Shown one piece after another: positions 43,080 to 51,181 of a DNA stretch of 64,000 nucleotides. Source of the stretch: Clostridiales bacterium (GTDB lineage: Bacteria > Bacillota > Clostridia > Oscillospirales > CAG-272); the NCBI GenBank assembly GCA_011957885.1, contig BLMO01000158.1:1-64000 (forward strand), given 5' to 3'. The notes below the pieces were generated by a model. The model was not told the DNA's origin. It worked only from the letters and a program-made list of their open reading frames with translations, and searched no databases. Positions within the stretch are counted from its first letter, which is position 1; each line of letters begins with the position of its first letter. Made by a program: the position numbers and the translations under genes.

Positions 43080-43807
43080 GAGAGGAAGCAATCAAGGTTA
43101 CAAACCTTCGAAAAAGCTATAACAGAAAAGCGGTGGTAGACAATTTAAGCCTATCCGTCAAAACCGGTATGGTATTCGGGCTGCTGGGCGCCAATGGCGC
43201 CGGGAAAAGCACGACAATCGAATGTATTTTGGGTACGAAACAGGCCGATTCCGGAGAAGTTTCGGTACTGGGGTACCATGCGAAAAAGGACCGCAGAAAA
43301 CTGTTCCAGGAAGTAGGCGTTCAGTTTCAGGAGGGGGATTACCAGCCGGAAATCAAGGTATTTGAGCTTTGCGAAGAAATCGCCTGCCTGTATAAAAGCC
43401 CTGCAGACTGGAGGCAACTTTGCGAACGCTTTGGGATTGGAGACAAGCTGAAGAATGCAGTAAAGAGCCTGTCGGGAGGAGAACGTCAGCGGTTGTTTAT
43501 TGTGCTGGCTTTGATACCGAATCCCAAACTGGTTTTTTTGGATGAACTGACCACCGGGCTGGATGCCAAGGCGCGCCGCACGGTCTGGAAGATCCTTGAG
43601 GATTTGAAGAAACAGGGTCTGACTATTTTCCTGACTTCTCATTTCATGGATGAAGTGGAAGCCCTCTGTGATGAAATCTGCATTTTGAAAAAGGGGGAAC
43701 CTGTATTTTATGGAACTGTGGAACAGGCGAAATCCGAGAGCGGCTGTGAGAAGTTCGAGGACGCATACTTAAAATTTTCGGATGACGAGGAGGGAATCGG
43801 CGCATGA
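43076..43807 (+). CDS. ABC transporter ATP-binding protein (drug/peptide export type)
   Basis: This 243-residue ATPase has Walker A GANGAGKST, signature LSGGERQR and Walker B LVFLDELTTGLD, with Leu replacing the usual Pro after the catalytic Glu. It overlaps both neighbours by 4 nt. Together with the permease it forms an ABC-2 exporter of the DrrAB/NatAB type. Substrate unknown, but control by an AraC-GyrI regulator suggests a toxic small molecule. Confidence 0.92.
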   Translation: MREEAIKVTNLRKSYNRKAVVDNLSLSVKTGMVFGLLGANGAGKSTTIECILGTKQADSGEVSVLGYHAKKDRRKLFQEVGVQFQEGDYQPEIKVFELCEEIACLYKSPADWRQLCERFGIGDKLKNAVKSLSGGERQRLFIVLALIPNPKLVFLDELTTGLDAKARRTVWKILEDLKKQGLTIFLTSHFMDEVEALCDEICILKKGEPVFYGTVEQAKSESGCEKFEDAYLKFSDDEEGIGA

Positions 43808-44547
43808 GAACATTTACAAAGCTTTTGAAGACAGAACTGAAACTGAATATCCGGAATATGAACATGGTGATCTTCGCAATCATCATGCCGATTATCGTTT
43901 TAGTTATCCTTGGCTTCATCTATCAGGCAAAGCCGGCATTTGAAGGCGCGGGCTATACATTTCTGGAGCAGTCCATGAGTGCGGTATGTACCATTTCCAT
44001 TTGCGCATGCGGCCTGATGGGATTGCCATTGGTGGTGTCTGGGTACAGGGAGCGCAAGATTCTGAAACGCTTCCGTGTTACGCCGATCAGCCCGGTGATG
44101 CTGCTGGGCGTGGAGTTTACCATCTATGTGCTATACGCACTGGTTTCCATGGTTTTACTATTTCCAATTGCCGCGCTGTTCTGGGGAATAACACTCCACG
44201 GGAACTGGCTGGCATTTATCGGAAGCTGGCTTCTGACTATGGTTTCCACCCTGAGCATTGGTATGATGGTGGGCGGCATTGCAAAAAATGAGAAGATGGC
44301 CAGTGTGATTGCCAGTGCGCTGTACTTCCCTATGCTGATATTTTCTGGGGCAACCCTTCCCTTTGAGGTCATGCCGGGGGTTATGCAGAAGATTGTTTCT
44401 CTGTTCCCGCTGACCCAAGGAATCCAGCTTATGAAAGCAACCTCTTTGGGGCAACCGGTAGAGCATATCTGGATTCCGGTTGTGGTTATGATGGCTGTTA
44501 CAGTGATTTGTACAGGTGTTGCAGTAAAATGCTTTAAGTGGGAATAG
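43804..44547 (+). CDS. ABC-2 type permease (DrrB-like)
   Basis: The 247-residue permease has six hydrophobic segments and the ABC-2 signature region GGIAKNEKMASVIASALYFP, MLIFSGATLPFEVMP. It is full length for the family and overlaps the ATPase by 4 nt. A terminator at 44580-44615 ends the operon. Confidence 0.9.
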   Translation: MRTFTKLLKTELKLNIRNMNMVIFAIIMPIIVLVILGFIYQAKPAFEGAGYTFLEQSMSAVCTISICACGLMGLPLVVSGYRERKILKRFRVTPISPVMLLGVEFTIYVLYALVSMVLLFPIAALFWGITLHGNWLAFIGSWLLTMVSTLSIGMMVGGIAKNEKMASVIASALYFPMLIFSGATLPFEVMPGVMQKIVSLFPLTQGIQLMKATSLGQPVEHIWIPVVVMMAVTVICTGVAVKCFKWE

Positions 44548-44579
44548 CAAAATAATAACGAATGAATTTTACCAAAAAA

Positions 44580-44615
44580 ACACTCAGAGAATAATTTGAT
44601 TCTTTGGGTGCTTTT
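44580..44615 (+). terminator. Intrinsic terminator of the AraC-ABC operon
   Basis: Arms CACTCAGAGAAT and ATTCTTTGGGTG, followed by CTTTTTT. Stem of about 12 bp with two mismatches. Confidence 0.8.
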
Positions 44616-44724
44616 TTATTTAGATTCAGAGCCGAATGGTTCCCTTACTTTTTGTTCCGGGAGCCGTTGGCTTAACCCGTATATATAAATAGTTTACACA
44701 GATATGCAGAAAGGAAATGACAGT

Positions 44725-44952
44725 ATGATTCTTTATTTAAGTGCCAGTACCGATTTAGATGATCTCGTGATTGACTATATTGAGATCAAATTGGCTACTG
44801 GCGAAACAGTGTCCCTAGACTGGGATGAAAGTGACATTGAGCAGCTGGATACCGGTTTTCATGCCCGCTACAAAGGCGTCTTTTTCGATGAGGATTGGCA
44901 TCTATGCGGAATCTGGAAGAATTCCGCAGAATATTGCAGGAGGCTACCTTAG
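44725..44952 (+). CDS. Small conjugative-element protein (DUF6061-like), probably frameshifted at its end
   Basis: The 75-residue product (ILYLSASTDLDDLVIDYIEI, GETVSLDWDESDIEQLD) resembles the small DUF6061-type proteins found in clostridial integrative elements. The family name is tentative. ATG 44725 follows AGGAAATGACAGT. The last 17 codons overlap, in another frame, the start of the HTH remnant below, so its original C-terminus may have been lost. Confidence 0.4.
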   Translation: MILYLSASTDLDDLVIDYIEIKLATGETVSLDWDESDIEQLDTGFHARYKGVFFDEDWHLCGIWKNSAEYCRRLP

Positions 44953-45098
44953 GCAGCCATGAAGCATTGGAGAAGATATTGGAGCTTTATAACCCACTCA
45001 TCAATAAGTACAGCTGAGTTGACGATAAAATTGATGAGGATCTGAAACAGTACATACTGATACATATTGCCCTCAACATTTCAAAATTTGATATTTAG
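44904..45098 (+). pseudogene. Nonsense-interrupted HTH/sigma-like regulator of conjugative elements
   Basis: ATG 44904 begins RNLEEFRRILQEATLGSHEA then EKILELYNPLINKYS and meets TGA at 45015-45017. The same frame continues DDKIDEDLKQYILIHIALNI to TAG at 45096-45098. The whole 64-residue protein is the short HTH/sigma-like regulator typical of Tn916-type and related clostridial elements. One stop codon has inactivated it. A hairpin terminator follows at 45106-45130. Confidence 0.75.
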
Positions 45099-45105
45099 GC
45101 TTTGG

Positions 45106-45130
45106 CGGCTCCGGAATTTTTTCGGAGTCG
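45106..45130 (+). terminator. Hairpin terminator
   Basis: Arms CGGCTCCG and CGGAGTCG around a T-rich loop, then TAAATTTTT. It ends the HTH remnant. Confidence 0.65.
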
Positions 45131-45562
45131 TAAATTTTTCTCTTAGAGATTCGAGATGCGCGAAATAAGAAGGCTTTTTATAAGTAAAAACATCCCCATG
45201 CCACGGCAGCTTGACAATTGCATAGTCCAGCCTGGTACATTCCCTGATGAAGAACAGCTATCCGTCTGCCCGACAAGCAGAGCCATGAGCACTGATATAT
45301 GGATGACTTCCTTATAATGCAATGAGGCGTCTGGGGACATAATGAGACTTCCGTAATTCGCGGCCTGGCCATAGAGAAGGCGGGGAGATGAAATTTCTAT
45401 GGACCTGTTCGCCGCAGACGCCGGGGGACGTTAAATTAACTGATTCTGCCTTTTGTATAGGAAAGGGTCTATTTGGTAATAATGAAAGCAGAAGTAGAAA
45501 CACCCTTCGGGTATCCCTTGATGTCCAAATAGAAGGGACAATGATAAGGAAAGGAGTTTTCT
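45131..45562. other. Intergenic region with no confident gene
   Basis: The only readable frame with some protein character is ATG 45156 to TAA 45317 (53 codons, IRRLFISKNIPMPRQLDN, QLSVCPTSRAMSTD). It has a weak upstream site and no recognised family. The frame from 45388 overlaps the DUF6870 gene in another frame and looks spurious. GAAAGGAG at 45551 is the ribosome site of the next gene. Confidence 0.4.
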
Positions 45563-45811
45563 ATGGAACATGTAACTGCAAAAACAGTGGATCGATCCCT
45601 GTTAAAAGATATACGGGATGTTGTGATCGACACTTCAAAGCCCTGCAAAGAGCGCATCAAAGGCTATATAGAGCAAATCGGGAATCCGTATTGTTATCTG
45701 GATGACGGTGTTGTTGTAGAAATTGGATACGCAAACACAGGGGTAAGCTTGCAGGAGCGGTTGGTAGCTTATGCGAGCAGCATTGATCAGGATTTTGGTA
45801 ATTTGCGGTAA
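45563..45811 (+). CDS. DUF6870-like small protein upstream of the recombinases
   Basis: This 82-residue protein (LLKDIRDVVIDTSKPCKERI, GYIEQIGNPYCYLDDGVVVE) matches a small family, DUF6870 as far as I recall, usually encoded directly ahead of tandem serine recombinases in clostridial elements. ATG 45563 has GAAAGGAG upstream. Size, position and constant association make it the best candidate for a recombination directionality factor or recombinase regulator, but that role is inferred. The recombinase promoter lies just after it. Confidence 0.7.
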   Translation: MEHVTAKTVDRSLLKDIRDVVIDTSKPCKERIKGYIEQIGNPYCYLDDGVVVEIGYANTGVSLQERLVAYASSIDQDFGNLR

Positions 45812-45825
45812 CTGGTGCGGCCCTA

Positions 45826-45854
45826 TTGACAAGGTATGAAAAATTAGTCATAAT
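45826..45854 (+). promoter_or_regulatory. Promoter of the recombinase operon
   Basis: TTGACA (45826-45831), 17-bp spacer, CATAAT (45849-45854). A roughly 80-nt leader follows, containing a GATGGCT/AGCCGTC hairpin, before AGGAGG and ATG 45940. It has vegetative rather than forespore-type hexamers, so recombinase expression is not obviously sporulation-specific from this box. Confidence 0.7.
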
Positions 45855-45939
45855 ATATATGGTCGATATTGATGGCTTGGTCAGCCGTCAAGGATAACCG
45901 CCAGAAACAAATGTCCTGAAAGAATTTAGGAGGTTTGTT

Positions 45940-47607
45940 ATGGCTGTTACAACTAAACAGGTTCCAGACCTGGAAGAATATAGAGCAATGGCTTACTATC
46001 GTCTGTCCAAAGATGATAAAAATGAGGACAGAAGTAAAGATAGTGAGGGTGAAATCAGTGATAGTATTCTGAACCAGCGCAAACTGGTTCATGCGTATCT
46101 GCAGAATCATCCGGGTATTACGCTTGTAGATGAAGCATATGATGACGGTTACTCCGGAACGAACTATGATCGTCCCGGCTTTCGTTCTGTACTTGAAAAA
46201 GTTCAGTCCGGAAGCATTAACTGTGTTATCGTAAAAGATTTGTCCAGGCTTGGAAGAGAATATATTGAAACGGGAAAATATCTTGAGATGATTTTCCCTT
46301 CTTTTGGTGTACGGTTTATTGCCATTAATGATGATGTTGACAGTGACCACAGCACTGCCGGGGATGATATTATCATTCCTATTAAAAATATAATGAATGA
46401 ATCCTATTGCCGCGAATTGTCCAAGAAGCTGCGAAATCAGTTTCGGATCCAACGCGGTAATGGGGAGTTTTTGGGTGCCTTTGCAAGCTACGGGTACTGT
46501 AAATCTCCCAATGATAAGCACAAGCTTGTTATTGACGAGTATGCAGCCGAAGTTGTGCGGGGCATTTTTTCTATGAAAATCAAAGGGTGCAGCCAGAATA
46601 TAATAGCAGATTTTCTCAATCGGGAAAAAGTATTGCCGCCTGCTGAGTACAAGAAAAGTCTTGGCATGAAGTATAAGACAGGCTTTCAGGCATCTACGCA
46701 GGCAAAATGGAGTGCAGTCACAATCAACAGGATGTTAAATAATCCTATTTATATTGGTACACTTGTACAGGGAAAACGCGGTACACCTAATTATAAAATC
46801 AAAAAAATGCGGGTACGAAATGAGAACGACTGGGTTGTTGTGGAGAATAATCATCCGGCAATCATAGATCCGCTTATGTTTTCCATTGTACAAAAAATGA
46901 TGGAACGTGATACAAGAAGACCACCGAAAGAGGATGTTCTTTTGCCGCTGGCCGGAGTATTGTTCTGTCCAGACTGTGGACGTACTCTGCAGCGCAGAAC
47001 CGTGACCAAGGGGGAACAGAAGTATTGCTATTATGTGTGCGCCACTTACAAAGACGGAAAAGGCTGCAGCAGCCACAGCTTTGAACAGAAAAAGTTGGAG
47101 GAAACGGTTTTGCACGCTGTGACAGGACAGATTCAGATGATTGTAGAATTGAATCAGCTTGTTCAGGATATCGGTCTGCATAGGATTGACCAAATTCGTC
47201 TAGGGCGTGTAGATGTCATGATTGCGCAAAAGGAACAGGATTTAGAGCGGGATAAGGAATTTCGTATGAGACTGTATGAGGCGCTTAATGAAGATTTGAT
47301 TGACCGGGACGAATATAACAAAATGCGAATGAAGTATACCAGGCAGATAGAAGATACAGAAAAGGCAATCAATAAGCTGCAGCTACAGCGAACGGAGATT
47401 TCATCGAACCACAGTACAGACAACAATTGGATCATGCAGTTTATTAAATTCCAGGGAATTACCGAATTAACCCGTGAAGTGGTTGTAACCTTAATTGACC
47501 GCATCTATGTATATGAAGATAAGCGTATTCGTATTGAATTTAATTACAGAAATGAAATCGCCGCATATCAGGAGATTTTGGAGAAAAAAGCAAAGGAGGT
47601 GGGCTAA
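45940..47607 (+). CDS. Large serine recombinase 1
   Basis: The 555-residue protein has an N-terminal resolvase domain. The catalytic Ser is S23 in AYYRLSKDD, with GYSGTNYDRPGF and VKDLSRLGREYIETG, the conserved Arg-containing active-site helix. A recombinase domain (about 195-310, YGYCKSPNDKHKLVI), a zinc ribbon (CPDCGRTL...CATYKDGKGC) and a coiled coil follow. The layout is that of TnpX/TndX-type integrases. Its stop abuts the second recombinase start. It is followed by two more such genes, and the three probably work together or divide integration and excision. Confidence 0.95.
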   Translation: MAVTTKQVPDLEEYRAMAYYRLSKDDKNEDRSKDSEGEISDSILNQRKLVHAYLQNHPGITLVDEAYDDGYSGTNYDRPGFRSVLEKVQSGSINCVIVKDLSRLGREYIETGKYLEMIFPSFGVRFIAINDDVDSDHSTAGDDIIIPIKNIMNESYCRELSKKLRNQFRIQRGNGEFLGAFASYGYCKSPNDKHKLVIDEYAAEVVRGIFSMKIKGCSQNIIADFLNREKVLPPAEYKKSLGMKYKTGFQASTQAKWSAVTINRMLNNPIYIGTLVQGKRGTPNYKIKKMRVRNENDWVVVENNHPAIIDPLMFSIVQKMMERDTRRPPKEDVLLPLAGVLFCPDCGRTLQRRTVTKGEQKYCYYVCATYKDGKGCSSHSFEQKKLEETVLHAVTGQIQMIVELNQLVQDIGLHRIDQIRLGRVDVMIAQKEQDLERDKEFRMRLYEALNEDLIDRDEYNKMRMKYTRQIEDTEKAINKLQLQRTEISSNHSTDNNWIMQFIKFQGITELTREVVVTLIDRIYVYEDKRIRIEFNYRNEIAAYQEILEKKAKEVG

Positions 47608-49314
47608 ATGGCACGCAAGAGCAGAGTGAAAATATTAAAAAAAGCTGCTCCTGAGGATGAGCTGCTGGTACTTGCCGGTGAATATGGTCGTCTTTCTGTA
47701 GAAGATGGAGATGATATAGAGCAAAACTCCATTGGCAATCAGCAAAAAATCACCCTGCACTATTTAGAGGAACATTCCGATATAAAGTTGGTGGATACCT
47801 ATTATGATAACGGTTACACGGGAATGAACTATGACCGACCTGGTTTTATCCGGATGCTGAATGATTTGAAAAGCGGACGGATTAATTGTGTTATCGTAAA
47901 AGATATCTCCAGACTGGGAAGGCATTTTGTGATGACCAGCGAGTTTGTGGAACGTACATTCCCTGAAATGGGTGTCAGACTCATCTGCATTAACGATTCT
48001 TATGACAGCGCAGACGAAAATGCTGACTCATCTGCATTGACCATGCCTTTGAAAATGGTCATGAATGATTATTATGTAAAGGATATTTCCAATAAAATCC
48101 GTTCCAGCATATCGGCAAAAATGGCAGGCGGCGAATTCATTCCGGCTGCCGGCAGTATTCCTTATGGGTATATCAGAAATGGCGAACTTTCTACCTATGA
48201 TATTGATCTGGAGACTGTTGAAGTAGTAAGACAGATATATAACTTGAGAGCCAGCGGAGAAAGCTTTAATGCGATTGCGCGTATATTAAATGAAAATAAT
48301 ATCCCTTCACCGGGCAAGCTCAGGCTGCTTCGAGGGATTACGAAGGCTAAAAAGTATGAAAATGCGATTTGGATTCGTGGCACCATCCGTAAAATCTGTT
48401 CCGACCAGGTCTATATCGGAAACCGGGTACACGGAAAAGTGAAGAGGGATAAAGTCGGTCTGGAAAAAAAGAAACGGAGCGAAGACGAGTGGCAAGTGGT
48501 TGAAAATGCGCATCCGTCGATAATTTCCATCCAGTTATTTGAGAAGGTTCAACAGGTAAACCAGGAGGAATTGCAGCGGAGAGGCAAGTTTGAGCAAAGA
48601 GCAAAATGCGGCAACGATTACCGGGATTTATTTCGGGGGATGGTATTTTGTGCGGAATGCCAAAGCTCTATGAGTGCAGCAAAAGGATGCGCCAGACCAG
48701 ATGCCAAGACGCCAAGCCGAATATTTTATGATTGCAACGGATATCGGTATTCAGCTCATGCGCAATGCAGCAGCCATTATGTGAGGCAGGAAACACTGTT
48801 GAAAGCGGTAACGGACACTTTAAACCAGCAGGTGCAGGTGGCTGTAGATATTGAACAGCTTGTCAGCAGACTGAAAAGTATGCCTAAAGTGCTTTTTTAT
48901 CAGAGTGAGGCAGAAAGTCATTATGCAAGCGTGTCTATGAAGCGTAAGAACATGGAGTCCAAAATTGAACAGCTCCTTATCAACCTTACTCAGAGAGTTA
49001 TCGACCGTAGTGAATATGATTATATGAAAAAGCAGTATGCAAAGAAGTATGACGAGCTTTTGCAGGAGGAAACGAAAGCCTTATCAGACATTAGGGCGAG
49101 GGATGCTGCGCTTGGCGCCACTGAAAAATGGCTGGATGCAATCAAAAGGTATCAGAAGATTCCATCTATTGATCGTGCGCTCTTGAATCTGTTGGTAGCA
49201 CGAATTGAGGTTTCAAAGGACAGGGAGATTAAGATTATTCTCAATTATGAGGATCCATATCAGCCAATCATGAAATTCCTTGAAAGAATCGAGGGGATAA
49301 AAGATGTCAGCTGA
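47608..49314 (+). CDS. Large serine recombinase 2
   Basis: This 568-residue protein has catalytic S30 in EYGRLSVED, the motifs GYTGMNYDRPGF and VKDISRLGRHFV, a recombinase domain with IPYGYIRNGELS, a zinc ribbon CAECQSSM..CSSHYVRQ and a terminal coiled coil. The catalytic residues visible in the N-terminal domain look intact. The start directly follows the first recombinase stop. The end overlaps the third by 11 nt, so the three are translated together. Confidence 0.95.
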   Translation: MARKSRVKILKKAAPEDELLVLAGEYGRLSVEDGDDIEQNSIGNQQKITLHYLEEHSDIKLVDTYYDNGYTGMNYDRPGFIRMLNDLKSGRINCVIVKDISRLGRHFVMTSEFVERTFPEMGVRLICINDSYDSADENADSSALTMPLKMVMNDYYVKDISNKIRSSISAKMAGGEFIPAAGSIPYGYIRNGELSTYDIDLETVEVVRQIYNLRASGESFNAIARILNENNIPSPGKLRLLRGITKAKKYENAIWIRGTIRKICSDQVYIGNRVHGKVKRDKVGLEKKKRSEDEWQVVENAHPSIISIQLFEKVQQVNQEELQRRGKFEQRAKCGNDYRDLFRGMVFCAECQSSMSAAKGCARPDAKTPSRIFYDCNGYRYSAHAQCSSHYVRQETLLKAVTDTLNQQVQVAVDIEQLVSRLKSMPKVLFYQSEAESHYASVSMKRKNMESKIEQLLINLTQRVIDRSEYDYMKKQYAKKYDELLQEETKALSDIRARDAALGATEKWLDAIKRYQKIPSIDRALLNLLVARIEVSKDREIKIILNYEDPYQPIMKFLERIEGIKDVS

Positions 49315-50923
49315 GAGACAGGACTTCTATTATCTGAGGCTTTCAAAGGAGGATGGTGATATAGAGGAGGGTTCTGCAGAAGAAAGCTGCAGTATTACTT
49401 CCCAAAGAGACTGTATCAAAAGATATTTGCAGGAACACCGTTTCCCGGAAGAGGAGTTCGAGGAGATTGTAGATGATGGATATTCCGGAACCAGTATGAA
49501 CCGTCCCGGTATGAGACGGCTTTTGAATCTGGTGGAAAATGGCAAGGTACGAACCATTATCGTGCGTGACCTTTCCAGATTTGCCCGAAATTATCTGGAG
49601 GCGGGGCATTATCTTGAATTTGTCTTTCCTGCTTATAATGTACGGTTCATTTCTATTAACGATCAATTTGACAGTGAACTGCTTGGCGAAAGCACCGGTG
49701 GATTGGAGCTGGCAATAAAAAACTTGCTGAACCAGATGTACAGCAAGGATATTTCACGGAAGATTAAGAGTGCTGTGGATTTGAAAAAGCTGAGCGGCGA
49801 ATATGTCTATGGAACAGCGCCTTACGGATACAAGAAGGGCGAGAAAAAGAACACAATCGTGATAGATAACGAAGCGGCTGAGATTGTTAAATCCATTTTT
49901 GAATGGGCGGCAGCCGGAATCACAATAACACAGATTGCCCGAAAGCTAAATGAGGCTCATATGGTAACGCCGTCTGTTTATCTGGCATCGGTAAGAGGCA
50001 AATACAAGACACGGGCAGTATGGACATTTGAGTCAGTCCGGAACATTTTAGCCAACCGAATTTATACTGGGGATACGGTTCCCTTTAAATCCCATGTTGT
50101 TCGCATCGGCAGTGACAGGGTCAAACAGATTCCGGAGGAGCTCCAGCAAGTGATTCCGGATACCCACGAGGGGATTATATCTCGTGAACTTTTCTATCAG
50201 GCCCGGACTGTAATAAAGTCAAGGAAAAAATCCAAAATATCAACGCATCCAAATCCATTCAAGTCTTTGTTGGTATGCAGCTGTTGCGGAAACCGTTTGA
50301 TAAAGGGCAAGCCGCAGAATAAGAACTGGATTTGTGCAACACACAGATACAATCCCGGATCAGACTGTGAGAAGGTTCGATTTCGTGAAGATAAGCTGAC
50401 GGAAATTGTTCTTCATGCAATCAATGTCCGCTGTAAACTGCTGGATGCAAAAATAAAAAGGATGAAGCAGGAGAGCCATTCTGCCAAATCCAGTGAACAG
50501 ATACTTCAAACGGAATGCCAGACATTGCGTAGGCAGATTGAAGGGCTGCAGGCTTTAAAGATACAACACTATGAATCATATGTCAGTGGGCAGCTGAGTA
50601 AGGAGAGCTTTCTTATTAAAAAACAGGAAGCTTCGACAAAGGAAGAAGAATTGAAAATCAGGATCAGTGTGGCAGAACGCAAACTGAAGGAGGTAGATGA
50701 AAAAATTAAAGCCAGCACCATGCAAATGGAAACTGGCAGGAAGATTATTGAATATCAGGAGATTACCGAGCTGACCCCTCAGCTGATGAAAGAACTGGTA
50801 AAAAAGATTATAATACGCCCAGATGGCTCCATACGCATAGAATGGAACTTCTATGATGAAATGAATGAGCCAATTCCTTTTGTTTTTGATGGTAAAGTTG
50901 CACCAGAAGAACAAGCTATGTGA
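49304..50923 (+). CDS. Large serine recombinase 3
   Basis: The 539-residue protein has catalytic S14 in YYLRLSKED, GYSGTSMNRPGM and VRDLSRFARNYLEAGHYLE, a recombinase domain (TAPYGYKKGEKKNT), a zinc ribbon (CSCCGNRL...CATHRYNPGSDC) and a C-terminal coiled coil. It ends 40 bp before the right junction, the usual place for the integrase gene that acts on that end. All three recombinases differ clearly in sequence, so they are old paralogues rather than a recent duplication. Confidence 0.95.
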   Translation: MSAERQDFYYLRLSKEDGDIEEGSAEESCSITSQRDCIKRYLQEHRFPEEEFEEIVDDGYSGTSMNRPGMRRLLNLVENGKVRTIIVRDLSRFARNYLEAGHYLEFVFPAYNVRFISINDQFDSELLGESTGGLELAIKNLLNQMYSKDISRKIKSAVDLKKLSGEYVYGTAPYGYKKGEKKNTIVIDNEAAEIVKSIFEWAAAGITITQIARKLNEAHMVTPSVYLASVRGKYKTRAVWTFESVRNILANRIYTGDTVPFKSHVVRIGSDRVKQIPEELQQVIPDTHEGIISRELFYQARTVIKSRKKSKISTHPNPFKSLLVCSCCGNRLIKGKPQNKNWICATHRYNPGSDCEKVRFREDKLTEIVLHAINVRCKLLDAKIKRMKQESHSAKSSEQILQTECQTLRRQIEGLQALKIQHYESYVSGQLSKESFLIKKQEASTKEEELKIRISVAERKLKEVDEKIKASTMQMETGRKIIEYQEITELTPQLMKELVKKIIIRPDGSIRIEWNFYDEMNEPIPFVFDGKVAPEEQAM

Positions 50924-50934
50924 AAAAATTGAAA

Positions 50935-50995
50935 AAGTTTTTGTCCTTCTATTGACACATTCGTGAGCGGCAGTCCGATTATTCAGGATGGTTTA
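50935..50995 (+). other. Right attachment junction (attR), core TG at 50964-50965
   Basis: Element sequence with GTCCTT (50943-50948) and 15 nt ending CATTCG leads to the TG core, then AGCGGCAGTCCG of spoIVB. It mirrors the left end, where AAGGAC begins 15 nt after the TG. Together these define a circular-form attP with symmetric arms. Confidence 0.8.
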
Positions 50996-51097
50996 CTGGT
51001 TGGCGCCGTAACCCATGTACTTGTCAGCGATTCATCGGAAGGATATGGAATTTATATTGAAAATATGCTGGAAGAAATGCCGGAAATTCTGAAATAA
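50966..51097 (+). pseudogene. spoIVB: spoIVB, 3' part carrying the catalytic serine
   Basis: Forty-three codons encode [20 protein letters not shown] and then [18 protein letters not shown], the conserved C-terminus of SpoIVB. It begins exactly at the nucleophile Ser of GMSGSP. No start codon or ribosome site of its own exists, so it is silent unless joined to the 5' part at 1-477. The reading frame matches when cut at the TG core. sigG follows 84 bp downstream. Confidence 0.93.
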
Positions 51098-51181
51098 ACA
51101 GGTAATAAGAGGAAATTCTTCCGCTGTATAAGCTTCTTTTCTATGGCAATACTTTATATATAAAAATATAAAGGAAAACAA

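Larger units (their letters stand above)
478..50965. mobile_element. 50.5-kb large-serine-recombinase element integrated inside spoIVB
   Basis: The limits come from the split host gene. Cutting at the TG shared by 476-477 and 50964-50965 rejoins spoIVB in frame and restores GMSGSP. Just inside each end the sequences mirror each other: AAGGAC at 493-498 on the left, and its complement GTCCTT at 50943-50948 on the right, each exactly 15 nt from the TG. Three tandem serine recombinases lie at the right end. The cargo is mostly two-component systems, ABC exporters, regulators and small detoxification genes, many of them decayed. No phage, relaxase, type IV secretion or replication genes were recognised, so transfer would need help from elsewhere. 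It resembles the non-prophage intervening elements described in other sporulation genes. Confidence 0.9.

Noticed and set aside
45388..45705. A 105-codon frame overlapping the DUF6870-like gene
   Set aside because: It conflicts with the better-supported gene at 45563, which has a proper ribosome site and family match.
478..50965. The element as a prophage, like B. subtilis skin
   Set aside because: No capsid, tail, terminase, holin or phage replication gene could be read in any frame.
476..50970. GTGAG, shared by both junctions, as the recombination core, or GA as in Tn4451-type elements
   Set aside because: Crossing over there leaves GGA-ATG-TGA, a stop codon, and misses the 15-nt mirror symmetry. 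TG gives the in-frame GMSGSP join.
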